DNA of 64,000 bases, taken from the NCBI GenBank assembly GCA_049487715.1, contig CP150547.1, positions 1,054,001 through 1,118,000 on the forward strand, given 5' to 3'. Under the pieces are notes generated by a model. It did no database searches. It saw only the letters and a program-made list of their open reading frames with translations, and was not told where the DNA came from. This DNA comes from Pycnococcus provasolii. Its lineage: Eukaryota > Chlorophyta > Pseudoscourfieldiophyceae > Pseudoscourfieldiales. Position numbers and translations under genes: made by a program. Below are positions 27,901-37,200 of the stretch, piece by piece. Each line of letters starts with the position of its first letter. Positions within the stretch are counted from its first letter, which is position 1.

Positions 27901-30490
27901 CGGAAAGGCTCGCCACGACGCGACTGCTCTCGTCGCGATGCGTCCTGTAAAGTTCCTTCAGGGAGCTATCGCGCTTGTGGAAGTCTTCACGCTCCTCTTC
28001 TAGCGCCTGTATGTGTGCCCTGAAGCTCGATTCTTTTTCCTCAAGATGAGCTGACCGCAGATGCCGCTCGTTCTGCAGAGCCGCATCCGCATCCTCTTTC
28101 ATTCGTTGCATGGTTTCGTGATCCTCGCGGCGCGCCATCTGCTCATCATGCAGGGATCGCGTGAGCGTTTGCACCTCGTATGACAGTTCTCTCACTTCCC
28201 TCTCGCGAGCACTCGCATCCTCCGCGCTCTTTTGCGTCGAGCGCGTGCGCAGCTCGTCCAGGCTCGATTCAAGCGCAGCGATACGCTCCTGACAAGCGCC
28301 CACCTCGGCAACCCGCTGATTTCTAACACTAGCGATGTCCGTTCGAAGCGCGTTGTTCTCCTCCCGAAGGTTCGTGTTCTCCGCTTGAAAGTAATCGTCG
28401 TTTCTCTGCGCCGCCTCCTTCATCGCAGTTGACTCACCCGACATCCTTGCTCTTTCACTCGTTAGCAGCGCCTTTGTGCTGCTGAGCTCCGTCATGGCTT
28501 CATTCAATCTGCCTCGAAGGTCCGCGTTCTCCTTCGCATACGTCGTGCTGCTCCGTAGAAGATCGTCCTGATAATTGCTTTGGGTGGTTTCGAGGTTCCG
28601 CCGCTCACGAGATATTGCCATCTCGTAGTCCGCACGGAGCTTGGCATTTTCCTCCCGCTCTCGGATCACCTGACCCTCAAGCTGCTCTCGAATCTTTGCG
28701 GCATCAGCACGCTCTGCTGCTAGCACTGCGTTGAGCGCCTCGTACGTCATCAGGTGGCGCTCCTCAGCACTGCTGGCATGCTGGCGCATGATTATTGCAT
28801 TGTCAATGGCGGAGCCTGCCATCAGTGCGCTATCTGCAAGCTTGCGCTGTACGGCGGATGATGCGGGAGATGCAAGTACCAAAGCGTTCTGGTTCTGCTT
28901 AAGTTGCTCCCTCAGGCTAGCAAGCTGCTGCTCGTAGGCGTGAGCCTGTTCATTCAGGCGAGACTGGTAACGTTCGGTGACTTGGGCTACGCCGTGTGAT
29001 GACGCCAAAGCACTATCAGCAATTCCCTGGGTGGCTGAAAATTCCAATTGCTCAACTCTAGCACGCAGGGCTTTATTTTCATCCACAACCGCATCCTTCT
29101 GCTCGCCGAGCTCCCTTAGCCGTACGCGAAGTCTCTGGAAGCGATGCTCGGCATATGTCTGGGCCGAGCCGTGCCAGACAAAAGAACGTTTCTGTAGTGC
29201 TGCCGCAATCGCATCAACGAGAACCGACTCCGCCGTCGCGAATGCCACCTTGTTTGCCGAAGCCGAGCCGCCTTCGCCAGGCGCGGATGCAGCCGTCGCG
29301 GCTGGTGAGGCAAGGGCACGACGCATCGCAGTCTCCTCGGTGCGGCTGATGTGCGCGTGCACGCCCGCGGGATGCTCTACGAGCATCTGCCTGGCGTTCA
29401 GCGCCGCGGCTGGATCCTCCCCCACCATGGTCATGCCACTGCACAGTGGCTGTATGCATGCGGCAAGCTGCGACGGCAAATCACCGCCCCCTCCCGCAAG
29501 GAAGAGCCACAGCGCCCCCGCGGCTGCGGCTAGGGCACCTCCCGCGGCGAGCGCGTGGATGTGAACCGCCCCACGCTTCGCAAAGAGCTGCGCCACCTTG
29601 CGTAGAGTGGAAGCGTCGGACTGTGCCACGCGTGCGCCTTGCACTGGCCGTGGCAGGAATGTCAGCACAGCCCCACCGTGTAATAGTCTGCGATCCGTCG
29701 AGAGCGCCACCGCGGTGCCGGAGTGCGTGAAGGAGCTTGGCGCGGGAGATGCGTAGTAGGGTCCCGCGCACACCGCCTCAGCAGTCGTGAGTAGGTCAGC
29801 GGGTGAGTTTCCGAATATAACCACCACGGGCGACCTTGCGACGGAGTTTGCACGCGACGTCGGGCTGGTCGCGAGCTCGACGGCGTGCCTTGGGCTCCTC
29901 GCCTTGAGCGCGCCTACTCGTCCCAGTTCATCGACAACGTGCTTGCTGCTCGCGTCGTACACGGCCACTGGTGTGCCAGTGGCAAGCCATCTCGCGGCGC
30001 ACGCCTGCGCGAGTCTTGAGGTTGCACCCACGAGTGCGACGGCTGGGGGCGTTCCCACGCCATCAGCCGCCAAGTCGTCTGTGTCGACCACCATCATCAT
30101 CGCAGACTCAGCGGTTCGCGGCGTTCCCGTCGCCCTGTTGGCGTAAGTTTGGCTATTGGCCTTCCTTCTTGCTGTTGACGGCTGCGTCGCGAGCGCGCCC
30201 CGGAACGCCGGCGATACGCTCATAGGCGTGGAGTTGACGTTCGCGTTCGTCGTTGCCATCATCGCCTTGTTCGCCGTGTTCTGGCCCATGTTGGTGTTGT
30301 ATCGGCCCCCCACGCCGACGTCGTTGTTTGCCCCGGCGGCCGCCCATGCCACGGCCGGCGACCCCCCTGCTGGCGATACAGGCAGAGCTCCGAACAGGCT
30401 GTCTAGTCGTCGCACGGGCGTTGGGTCGTGCAAGGGAGGTCTTGCATGTACGTGGTAAGGTGCGCCGTCATGATTGTGCTGCGCGGACAT
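24995..30490 (-). CDS. giant coiled-coil protein with an N-terminal dehydrogenase-like Rossmann domain
   Basis: An 1831-residue protein from ATG 30490 (MSAQHNHDG); the frame runs open to 30607. The first 140 residues are disordered. Residues about 145-330 resemble the NAD-binding domain of 3-hydroxyisobutyrate/6-phosphogluconate dehydrogenases: a beta strand plus VALVGATSRLA, then PVAVYDASSKHVVDELGRVGA, then a VVVIFGNSPADLL strand. The typical GxGxxG loop is changed to GATSRLA, so cofactor binding is doubtful. Residues about 470-1530 are an almost unbroken coiled coil rich in Glu, Arg, Ala and Leu. The last 250 residues are globular and novel to me (RMFYAMHLSARG, LGWRRIGLNRKVNRVW). It may be a centrosomal, basal-body or tethering protein; that is inference. 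No TGTAA signal was found on its strand after the stop. Confidence 0.8.
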   Translation of the reverse strand: MSAQHNHDGAPYHVHARPPLHDPTPVRRLDSLFGALPVSPAGGSPAVAWAAAGANNDVGVGGRYNTNMGQNTANKAMMATTNANVNSTPMSVSPAFRGALATQPSTARRKANSQTYANRATGTPRTAESAMMMVVDTDDLAADGVGTPPAVALVGATSRLAQACAARWLATGTPVAVYDASSKHVVDELGRVGALKARSPRHAVELATSPTSRANSVARSPVVVIFGNSPADLLTTAEAVCAGPYYASPAPSSFTHSGTAVALSTDRRLLHGGAVLTFLPRPVQGARVAQSDASTLRKVAQLFAKRGAVHIHALAAGGALAAAAGALWLFLAGGGGDLPSQLAACIQPLCSGMTMVGEDPAAALNARQMLVEHPAGVHAHISRTEETAMRRALASPAATAASAPGEGGSASANKVAFATAESVLVDAIAAALQKRSFVWHGSAQTYAEHRFQRLRVRLRELGEQKDAVVDENKALRARVEQLEFSATQGIADSALASSHGVAQVTERYQSRLNEQAHAYEQQLASLREQLKQNQNALVLASPASSAVQRKLADSALMAGSAIDNAIIMRQHASSAEERHLMTYEALNAVLAAERADAAKIREQLEGQVIREREENAKLRADYEMAISRERRNLETTQSNYQDDLLRSSTTYAKENADLRGRLNEAMTELSSTKALLTSERARMSGESTAMKEAAQRNDDYFQAENTNLREENNALRTDIASVRNQRVAEVGACQERIAALESSLDELRTRSTQKSAEDASAREREVRELSYEVQTLTRSLHDEQMARREDHETMQRMKEDADAALQNERHLRSAHLEEKESSFRAHIQALEEEREDFHKRDSSLKELYRTHRDESSRVVASLSAQLDSLREELANQTNAARAENASAAEKLRENARRIAELEESRSVLEQEAASRVAVLTKQLADKEEISTRLAAQMQQKFEASLSAVQKDKQFQVESLERQLAEANLHLGSNSAELTKQMHAERERYQEELSRVESRFRAELAASRSELADAVAHHEKQQLEARVHHESLLAQIREQSDARIETASATNKEALNDLKQMHALELEALKRQASEATAANKRERENEISHSNELHSRELSSKEEEVVALRAELSQMSRQMDSELAQADARLREARKSHASALDESKKRHANAITELQAELEKAASDMDELRAKSLEQHDHFLAETRRMKLELDNTKVAHATELATSVEVHESEMRAAEVATEKRQVELREKLAREFAADQNERKRQADAAIAEAQAHHRSEKVTLETALADAQREAKQKSESLTDDLARQRVLQTQLEDEKRALHARLNSLEQDYSAAEDRYKTEGMRHASEHEELTAKLRRAEAALEEERRARKRSAEEVDETRASAEKSLRSREEDFATQRASLERALHVVEDERNELRDTRASSEMELEALHSTLREERKDQHERLAEMERMQAEISNNSEKIRELELRHAEQLASANLDAQEAEVQWKTKLNELNHELRETEIARSRAEKKAEAAIEAGRRALEVVGGTVDRTKAGVQSAFATKQRHEEEVTAKASQALREAHEATMKVKEETSELETKFQESIKPMRKSSAERANFTVGNTIFDVASAAQEKSLADETATIRKQPEKPALPPPETGRADEGGDAAEAFLSSAARDCETISKASGANSVGSIAARAGRVLQSSWNEPDGAWQALFGETFTATALVAVIRMFYAMHLSARGGGVEAPPLSASEAMESHKLERQLGWRRIGLNRKVNRVWTFVRGAEARGGLDLGVVASAGALPDVVSAILERLGIVDSMAMCDDWSRMSSSVSLSDVGKTSKRSAVAAALYVYCACVDKAIRARVAEST

Positions 30491-31320
30491 TATTATCTTG
30501 CATGAAAAAAGTACAGTACACACACACCTGTCTGTCGGCTGTGGGAGTGTGGGCGGGCGACAGCTGGAACTGGAGGTTCCTTCTGGACACTTGGCGAGAC
30601 CTACCAATATCCCCTATGAGCCACATCGTCACTAGAGGGAGCTCCTGGATAGTGAAATGGATTTCGTGGGTATAGTGAATGGTTTGGTCGAGGAATTTGG
30701 TCGGGAGTCCAATTGGTTAGGGTTTCCACTTCGCCTCGACCATTTTTCTGTTATAACCCTAATCATAACCCTAACCCTAACCCTAACCCTAACCTAACTG
30801 GCCTTCTCGACCAAATTCCCGACCATTTTACTATCACGAAATCCATTTCACTATCCAGGAGCTCCTTCTAATCACATCGTCCGCCGATTCCACCAGACGT
30901 CTGCCCATACCACTAGCAATATAAAGTTTAAGGTCGGCCGGAACGACGTTTTACATAGTTCTCTATCATGCATCATTATTGTGGATCAACGAACGAACAA
31001 GAGCTTCGAAGATTCAAGAGTAAACTTTACCACGTAAGTAAGGTAAGGCGTGAGAGCCATGCGTGATGTCATTCATGAGAGCCTTGGAACTCTACAGTAT
31101 GTACAGTAAACTTTACCTTTAGTTTGGTACATGCACGTTGCGTCGCCGCTCATGAACGCGCCGCTCATGAGGCTCATGAGGCCGGTCATGAGGCCGGTCA
31201 AGTGCTCTCACAGGTCTCTCTAAGGGAAGAGCTTACATAGGCGGCCATCACCGAGCGTTCTCCTCATCCCCATCACTGGCCTGCGCCTCTGCACAACTCT
31301 ATCGGCGGTGCTCTCTTATA
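30491..31320. other. divergent intergenic region with a foldback element
   Basis: About 830 bp between the coiled-coil gene and the next plus-strand gene. It holds a 242-bp foldback element (30631-30872), AT-rich sequence to about 31130, and short direct repeats of catgagg/ccggtcatgag at about 31150-31200. No gene is seen. Confidence 0.7.
30631..30872. mobile_element. 242-bp foldback MITE with 9-bp target duplication
   Basis: The direct repeat cacatcgtc flanks the element on both sides (30622-30630 and 30873-30881). The terminal inverted repeats are about 38 bp (starting actagaggga and, on the other strand, attagaagga; two mismatches), and the arms remain similar for about 100 bp. The right arm carries CCCTAA repeats (about 30766-30796) and the left arm a single TTAGGG (about 30717-30722). 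A 9-bp duplication is typical of Mutator-like elements. No coding capacity. Confidence 0.88.
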
Positions 31321-32808
31321 ATGGCGTCCAATGTGCGCCTCCCACCCGTCTACCAGCGCGTCTTCATCACGCCACTAGTAGAGGGACAGACGACCTCCTT
31401 GAGCTCGCCCGTGGCCGGGGGGTACGAGGGAGGCAACACCACGTTCAGACACTACCAGGCGGAGTTTCTCCAGCCCGTGAGAGCTGCCAACGTCGCTGCG
31501 GCAAAAAAGAACGCACCGAGAAGGTCGTCCATGAGCGACTATGGCCACTCGCACTCCTCGAAGCCTGCGAGGTCGCCTGCGACGAACAGGCCCGTGCCAC
31601 CGTCGACGTCGAAACGGTCACACTCAACGAGGCGAAGGAAGCCGGGCGTCGACAGCAACGGCGCAAGCGGCGCCGTGAACGGCGCGGATGCAGGCAACAA
31701 CTCTGGCGCGGCGGCGGAAGCACGCGAAAGCAATGCACCACTCGGTGCCGTCGCGAGCTCGACGCTCGAAATTGTGGAGGACCTTCGCGACCTCCTCACG
31801 CGGCCACATAGCCGAACGGATGGAGGGACAAGACGAGGTGTTCAGGACTCGCCAACCGTGTTCATCGGCGAGACGGGAAGTGGCGTGCACCAGCAGGCTG
31901 ACTGGCGCCCAATCTTTGCGCAAAGCTATGCAGCGCTGCAGCGTGCCTCCACCGCTCTCACAGCGCTTGACGAAGCTGGCGATGCGTGGGAGAAGCGGCT
32001 CGGCGCCGCGACTCTGGAAGGCGACTTCCTCGACGGCGTCGACGACGAAATCCATCCGCCCGTGCAGCGGCCCGCTCCACCTAAGCCGCCGCCAAAGCCA
32101 AAGAATGACGATAGCGACGAAGACGCAGATAACGAGGACGACGATGCGGCAGCGTCGGCGGCTGCACCAAAGGAAACGCCGAAGGAGACGGAACCGGAGG
32201 TGGACGACGCGGAGCGCGCGGAGGCGATGGCTCTTTTTGGCGACGCGGCTATCGAAATGGACCGGCTTCTGTACGACGCCGAGCGCGAGATGAGCGATCG
32301 AGAGCGCTACCTGGAGACTGGCGTTGACCGCGCACTGCGCTCTCTGTGCGGCTGGCCAGCTTACAAGCCCGGTGAGTCGAAGCCGCCTGCGGAATCGCAG
32401 GAGGCAGCGGCACCTTCGCCGACGCGGCTGGCACCCGAGGACCACTCGACGTTTCTGAGCGCGAAGTCGTCCTCATCATTCGGCGACGAGGCTGTGGCGA
32501 AGGCAAATCAAGCCGACCTGGTGAAGGGCAACTTTTCAAGCCGCATGTTTCAGCGCGACGAGTTTGTGGCGGCGCTCGAGGCTGGCGCGAACGCGCTGGA
32601 GCTGGAGAAGCGTGCGTTGGTGCAGGTGCGTCGCCTTGAGCGCGAGCTGCGTGAGGCGAAGGAGACGTATCGGCTCGTGAGCCGGTGGGTGGACCAGGGC
32701 ATTCGCGCGGAGATTGACACGTACGACGCGCCCGAGGCGCCGCCCGGGCAGGAGTCGAACTTGTCTGAAGCCGCCGACGGCGATGGCGACGGCGTCGTCG
32801 TCTCGTGA
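31321..32808 (+). CDS. uncharacterised acidic/low-complexity protein with C-terminal helix
   Basis: A 495-residue protein beginning MASNVRLPPVYQRVFITPL. The N-terminal 150 residues are Ser/Arg/Asn-rich. Residues about 240-310 are Pro/Lys then Glu/Asp-rich (PPKPPPKPKNDD and onward), and the C-terminal third is predicted helical (FVAALEAGANALELEKRALV, RRLERELREAKETYRLVSRW). No family is recognised. Codon use matches neighbouring genes, which supports a real gene. It could be a flagellar or cytoskeletal protein, but nothing in the sequence proves this. It converges with the Notch-repeat gene, whose TTACA signal (32832-32836) lies just after this stop. Confidence 0.78.
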   Translation: MASNVRLPPVYQRVFITPLVEGQTTSLSSPVAGGYEGGNTTFRHYQAEFLQPVRAANVAAAKKNAPRRSSMSDYGHSHSSKPARSPATNRPVPPSTSKRSHSTRRRKPGVDSNGASGAVNGADAGNNSGAAAEARESNAPLGAVASSTLEIVEDLRDLLTRPHSRTDGGTRRGVQDSPTVFIGETGSGVHQQADWRPIFAQSYAALQRASTALTALDEAGDAWEKRLGAATLEGDFLDGVDDEIHPPVQRPAPPKPPPKPKNDDSDEDADNEDDDAAASAAAPKETPKETEPEVDDAERAEAMALFGDAAIEMDRLLYDAEREMSDRERYLETGVDRALRSLCGWPAYKPGESKPPAESQEAAAPSPTRLAPEDHSTFLSAKSSSSFGDEAVAKANQADLVKGNFSSRMFQRDEFVAALEAGANALELEKRALVQVRRLERELREAKETYRLVSRWVDQGIRAEIDTYDAPEAPPGQESNLSEAADGDGDGVVVS

Positions 32809-32923
32809 CATTTTCTTTGATTAAAAATTTCTTACAATATGGCTGATTGACTGCCGTTCCGTCGTCGTCGTCGTTGCTGCGGCGGCGGCGGCGGCGGCGC
32901 CGTCTCTCTTCCGTCGTCGATCG

Positions 32924-33454
32924 TCAGTTGGTGAGCTGCACGTAGTTGGGATCTTCCTGCCCCTGAAGCGTCGGGTTGACGTCCACCTGCCACGTCTCCG
33001 ACTCGAACTCGTCCTCCGCTTCGAACCCAGCCTCGAGCGTCTTCTTCCAGTCGTTTTCGTTGTCGAGCGAGTCCTCGTCGATGCCCTCCCACCTCCGTCC
33101 TTCCTCCATCGTGAGCTGCCTCGACTGTCCTCCCGGCCCGACCGCGTGGTACTCGACGTGGTCGACATCCTTGTAGAACGCCCCCATGACGATCGTTCGT
33201 TTAATTTCCCACTGGTCGTCGCAGTCTCCGCCGTCGAAGTCGCACTCCTCGTTGTAGCACTCCATGTCGCAGTTTTTGTCGCCTATGTACGCCGCCTTGC
33301 ATCCTTTGCTGCACGGCGCGTCAAGCTTCTCTCCGGTTTTTTCGTCGGAGACGGAGACTTTGGCGTTTGCAAGTTTCCCAAGGCCAAGGCCAAGGAAGGG
33401 AGGGCCTGCGACGAGAAGAGCGGCGATAAAGAGGAGCGGCCGACAGGAGGACAT
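32924..33454 (-). CDS. secreted protein with a Notch/LNR repeat
   Basis: A 176-residue protein. MSSCRPLLFIAALLVAGPPFLGLGLG is a typical signal peptide. Then comes one Lin-12/Notch repeat (LNR): a six-cysteine calcium-binding module with GDKNCDMECYNEECDFDGGDCDD near residues 55-85. An acidic C-terminal region follows. LNR modules occur in Notch, pappalysin and GlcNAc-1-phosphotransferase. A lone one in a small secreted algal protein suggests a cell-surface, lysosomal or adhesion role. The start ATG at 33454 places the signal peptide at the N-terminus; the open frame begins at 33529. TTACA at 32832-32836 (TGTAA on its strand) lies after the stop. Confidence 0.82.
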   Translation of the reverse strand: MSSCRPLLFIAALLVAGPPFLGLGLGKLANAKVSVSDEKTGEKLDAPCSKGCKAAYIGDKNCDMECYNEECDFDGGDCDDQWEIKRTIVMGAFYKDVDHVEYHAVGPGGQSRQLTMEEGRRWEGIDEDSLDNENDWKKTLEAGFEAEDEFESETWQVDVNPTLQGQEDPNYVQLTN

Positions 33455-34219
33455 CGGGCGAAGATCGAGAGAAGAGGTGAGGGGAATGGACTGACGTTCG
33501 CGCGCGGCAAGATGGAGGGGTTGACGCATATGTCTCGTAGTACTACTGGGAAGGCAAATCAGGACGGTCCTGAATGACGAGCAAGAGCAAGAGCAAGAGC
33601 AAGAAACTGACTTGAGTGAGTGACATCACATCACTTCCTGTACTCCGCTCTCAAGAGCTCTATCGTAAGGTTAGCTAAGGTTACCATAACTTCTCGCAGA
33701 GGGTGGTGGTGGTCGTGCTCATCCTTCTGGACTCCTTCAAGAGTCTCCGTTCCTTCAAGCTTTCAAGCTTTCAAGGAGCTCGTTGCACCAAACAAAGACA
33801 AACTACTTTTTAAGGTTAATTCGGTCGTTGCCACACGTTGGTTGGCCTGAACACGTCGCTGATGAACACATTCATGAAGATGAAGGAAGACGTTGAGCCT
33901 GCCTGGAAGGAGGACGACACTCAGGTCTGCAGCCAGGCCGTGAGGAGGATGGTCGGTGACGGTGAGGAGGCTCGGCAACACTCAAAGGAGGTGCTCAATG
34001 CCTCAAAGGCTCAAAGGAGCGTACTCTCAAGTCTCATGCAAGTTCCCTGCGACCGGTCAGTGAGGGAGTGGTATGTACAGTGCCGTACTGCCGTGCCGAG
34101 TGAATTACACGCCACGCTGGGGTTGGAACTGGGGGTGCTGGCCAGCGTCTGCTCTGCTCCGCTCTGACTCCTGTCGTTGACGCCTCGGCCGCAGCCGTAG
34201 TAGTCGCTCACGGGTCGGA
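33455..34219. other. divergent promoter region
   Basis: About 765 bp between the LNR protein and the LRR protein. It contains a short tandem agcaag run at about 33580-33602 and is otherwise of mixed composition. Open frames up to 109 codons exist but have no ATG start of quality and look like chance. No gene called. Confidence 0.65.
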
Positions 34220-37200
34220 ATGGGAGGCGGCCTCTCGCGCAACAAGGCGGCGGCGGCCAATATGGGCGAGCCGCGCATGTCCACGCAGTCAGCGACAAGC
34301 GACGCATCAGACACGCCCGACGGCTTATCGAGAAGAGACTCGCAGCAGCGCAGATTCTCGCTGCTCGGGGGCGACCCAACAAGAAACCACAAGCAGGATG
34401 TCAAGCTCGTGCTGTCGAAGAAGAACCTCGACGACGTGCCCACGGGGCTCAGCAACTACCCCATGCTCGAGCACCTCGACCTGTCGTGGAACAAGCTCAA
34501 GGTGTTCCCAGCAGACAACGTGCGCGAGGTGCCGATGCTCACATACCTCAACCTATCGTACAACGACATCGCCGAGCTGCCGCCCGAGTTTGTCGACCTC
34601 GTGCTTCTCGAGAAACTCGACTTGCAGAGCAACAACATACACTTCCTGCCCGAAGGATTTGCAAGGCTTGCCAAGCTGAAGGAGCTGTTCTTGGCAAGCA
34701 ACGAGCTCAAGGCGTTCCCGCACGAGGTGCGAGGCATGAAGGAGCTAGAAACGCTCGACCTCGGCAACAACCACGTCAAGCGCGTCGGAAAGACACTAGG
34801 AACACTCGAGGGCCTCGTGAGCCTTTGCCTCAGCTTCAACCTCGTCGCGGCGCTACCGCCGGACATTGGAAAGTGCAAGATGTTGCGTACGCTCGAGTGC
34901 ACGGGCAACGAGAAGCTGCAGACGCTGCCTCGCGAAGTTGGACTGCTGCAGCGCCTCGAGGTGGTGGACTTCTCCAACTGCAGCCTGCTTGGTCTTCCGA
35001 AGGAGGTTTGTGACTGCGCGAGCCTCACCGTGATAAACTTGAGCGGCAACCAGATCAACCTGCTGCCCAACGAGATTTGCTTCTGCCCCAACCTCAAGAC
35101 GCTCAACCTGATGGGCAACCGAATCATCGCACTGCCCGCTCGCATGCAGCAGATGAAGACGCTGCGATCGCTCATCGTCAGCAACAATCGGCTGCAGTTC
35201 GTGCCAGCGGCGGTGGCGCATCTGGAGCTGACGGAGCTTGACGTCTCCGGCAATGCGATGATCCGCATCCCGATGCAGGTAACCGAGGCGGGAACGCAGG
35301 CGGTGATGTGCTACCTGCAGACGATCGGCGCGCAGCACCTGCTCGTTGATAAGCACATGGAACGCTTCATCGACACTAAGGCTGACTTTGACAACGTGAT
35401 GTCGGACATCGCAGATGACGGCGGCGGCGGCGGCGGCGACGACGACAACGATGACGAGGGCGGCGAGGAGACTGAGGGGCAAAAATTCCTGCGCGAGGCG
35501 AAGGAGGCGAATTTCCAGGAACTCGGAGGCATGGCGGTCGCCAAGTTTGAGCACTCGGCGATGCAAGCGCCCGCGAAGGAGGAGACTGAGGAGGAGCGCC
35601 AGGCGCGCTACGCCGATGCTCACAGATCGGTGGAGCGCACCAAGGAGTGGCTAGCGTCTGACCCGAAGCGAGCAAAGGCGTTCCTTCCAACACGGAAGGA
35701 GAAGCAGAAGGACTTCCGCGACGAGGTGGAGCAGACACGGAAGATCCTTGAATCGCGAAATCTGACGTACGGAAACAATGCGGTGCCCGCGATAGCCCGC
35801 GCACAAAAAACGAACGTGCTGAACGTGAAAAGCGGGGGTGTTCTCGCCATCCCCCCCGAGGTTAGCGAACTGCAAGAACTTCGCGTGCTTGACATGAGGG
35901 ACAACAAAGTCGAGCGGTTGGGCGAGCAGATTGCAAGTCTTCCGGAGCTTCGAATCATGAACATTTCATACAATCGGTTAGAGGAAATCACTCCGAACAT
36001 TGCGCTCACCAATCTGCGGCTGATGAATCTCAGCTTCAATAACCTCACCGCACTCGAGCCAGCCATTGGACGGATGGACCGCCTCAAGCTGCTCTATCTC
36101 TCCAACAACCGGCTTGATAGCCTGCCGAAGACGTTCAGCGCACTCCCGCTGATCGATTTGTACATCAGCGAAAACAAGTTTCGTTCTCTGCCGCTCTGTA
36201 TATTCAGCATGGGCGCCACGCTAAAGAAACTCAGCCTTGGCGTGAATGAGCTCGTTGGAATCCCTCGAGCAGTACATCACCTGAGAGTGCTCCAGTACCT
36301 CGACATAAGCTTCAATCAGATTGTCGAGCTGCCGATGGAGCTTTCTACGCTCAACGAGCTGGAACGCGTCAACGCGTCTTTCAACCCGCTCGAGAGGGAG
36401 ATGCCCGTCACATTGTGCCATTGCACCATGCTTGTGGAGTTGAATCTCGACTACACTCAGGTTGCCGTTGTGCCCGAGGATGCGGGCAATCTGACGCGAC
36501 TCGAGGCGCTACAGATTGAGGGAGCCCCGCTCGAGTACCCGTTCAGCAACCTGTACAAAAAGCACCCGCTCCTCCCGGTGAAGGTGTACGACACGGAGAT
36601 TCGGTATCTCGACCTCTCGTCGTGCAACTTTAAGAAGCTTCCCGTGCTTCTCGGTCGCCTGACAAAGCTTACGGAGCTTAATCTCAGCGACAATCAGATT
36701 CAGATAATTCCGGTGGAAATCGGCCGCCTGACGGCAATGGAGCGCCTTAACCTTGAGGGCAACCCGCTCGCCCCGCCTTTCAACATGCTGCGCCGTGAGC
36801 CCTACGGAGATTCGGCGATCGTGCCATTCCTCAACCCGTTCGTCAAAGAGCTGGACTTGACAGGCTGCTCGTTCCACGAGCTTCCCCAGCTCGTTCTTCG
36901 CCATGCGGGGCACCTTTCCGCAATCAACCTCAACGACAATGCGCTGCGCAACCTCCCGCCGGGTTTTGTCGACCTTGGCGAGCTCGTGAGTCTTTCGATG
37001 GACAACAACCAGCTCAGCGCGCTGCCGGAGGTTGTCTGCATGATGGAGTTCCTCGAGCTGCTGCACGTGAGCCGCAACTCACTGGTGAACATCACGAGCC
37101 GCATCCGCGAGCTGCAAAATCTCAAGCGCATCGTTCTGGATAGCAACGATCTCACGTCCGTTCCCGATCAAATGTGCGAACTGACGTGTCTCGAGGTGCT

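Noticed and set aside
33838-34167. 109-codon plus-strand frame upstream of the LRR gene
   Set aside because: No convincing start, no motif, and a composition like the surrounding non-coding sequence.
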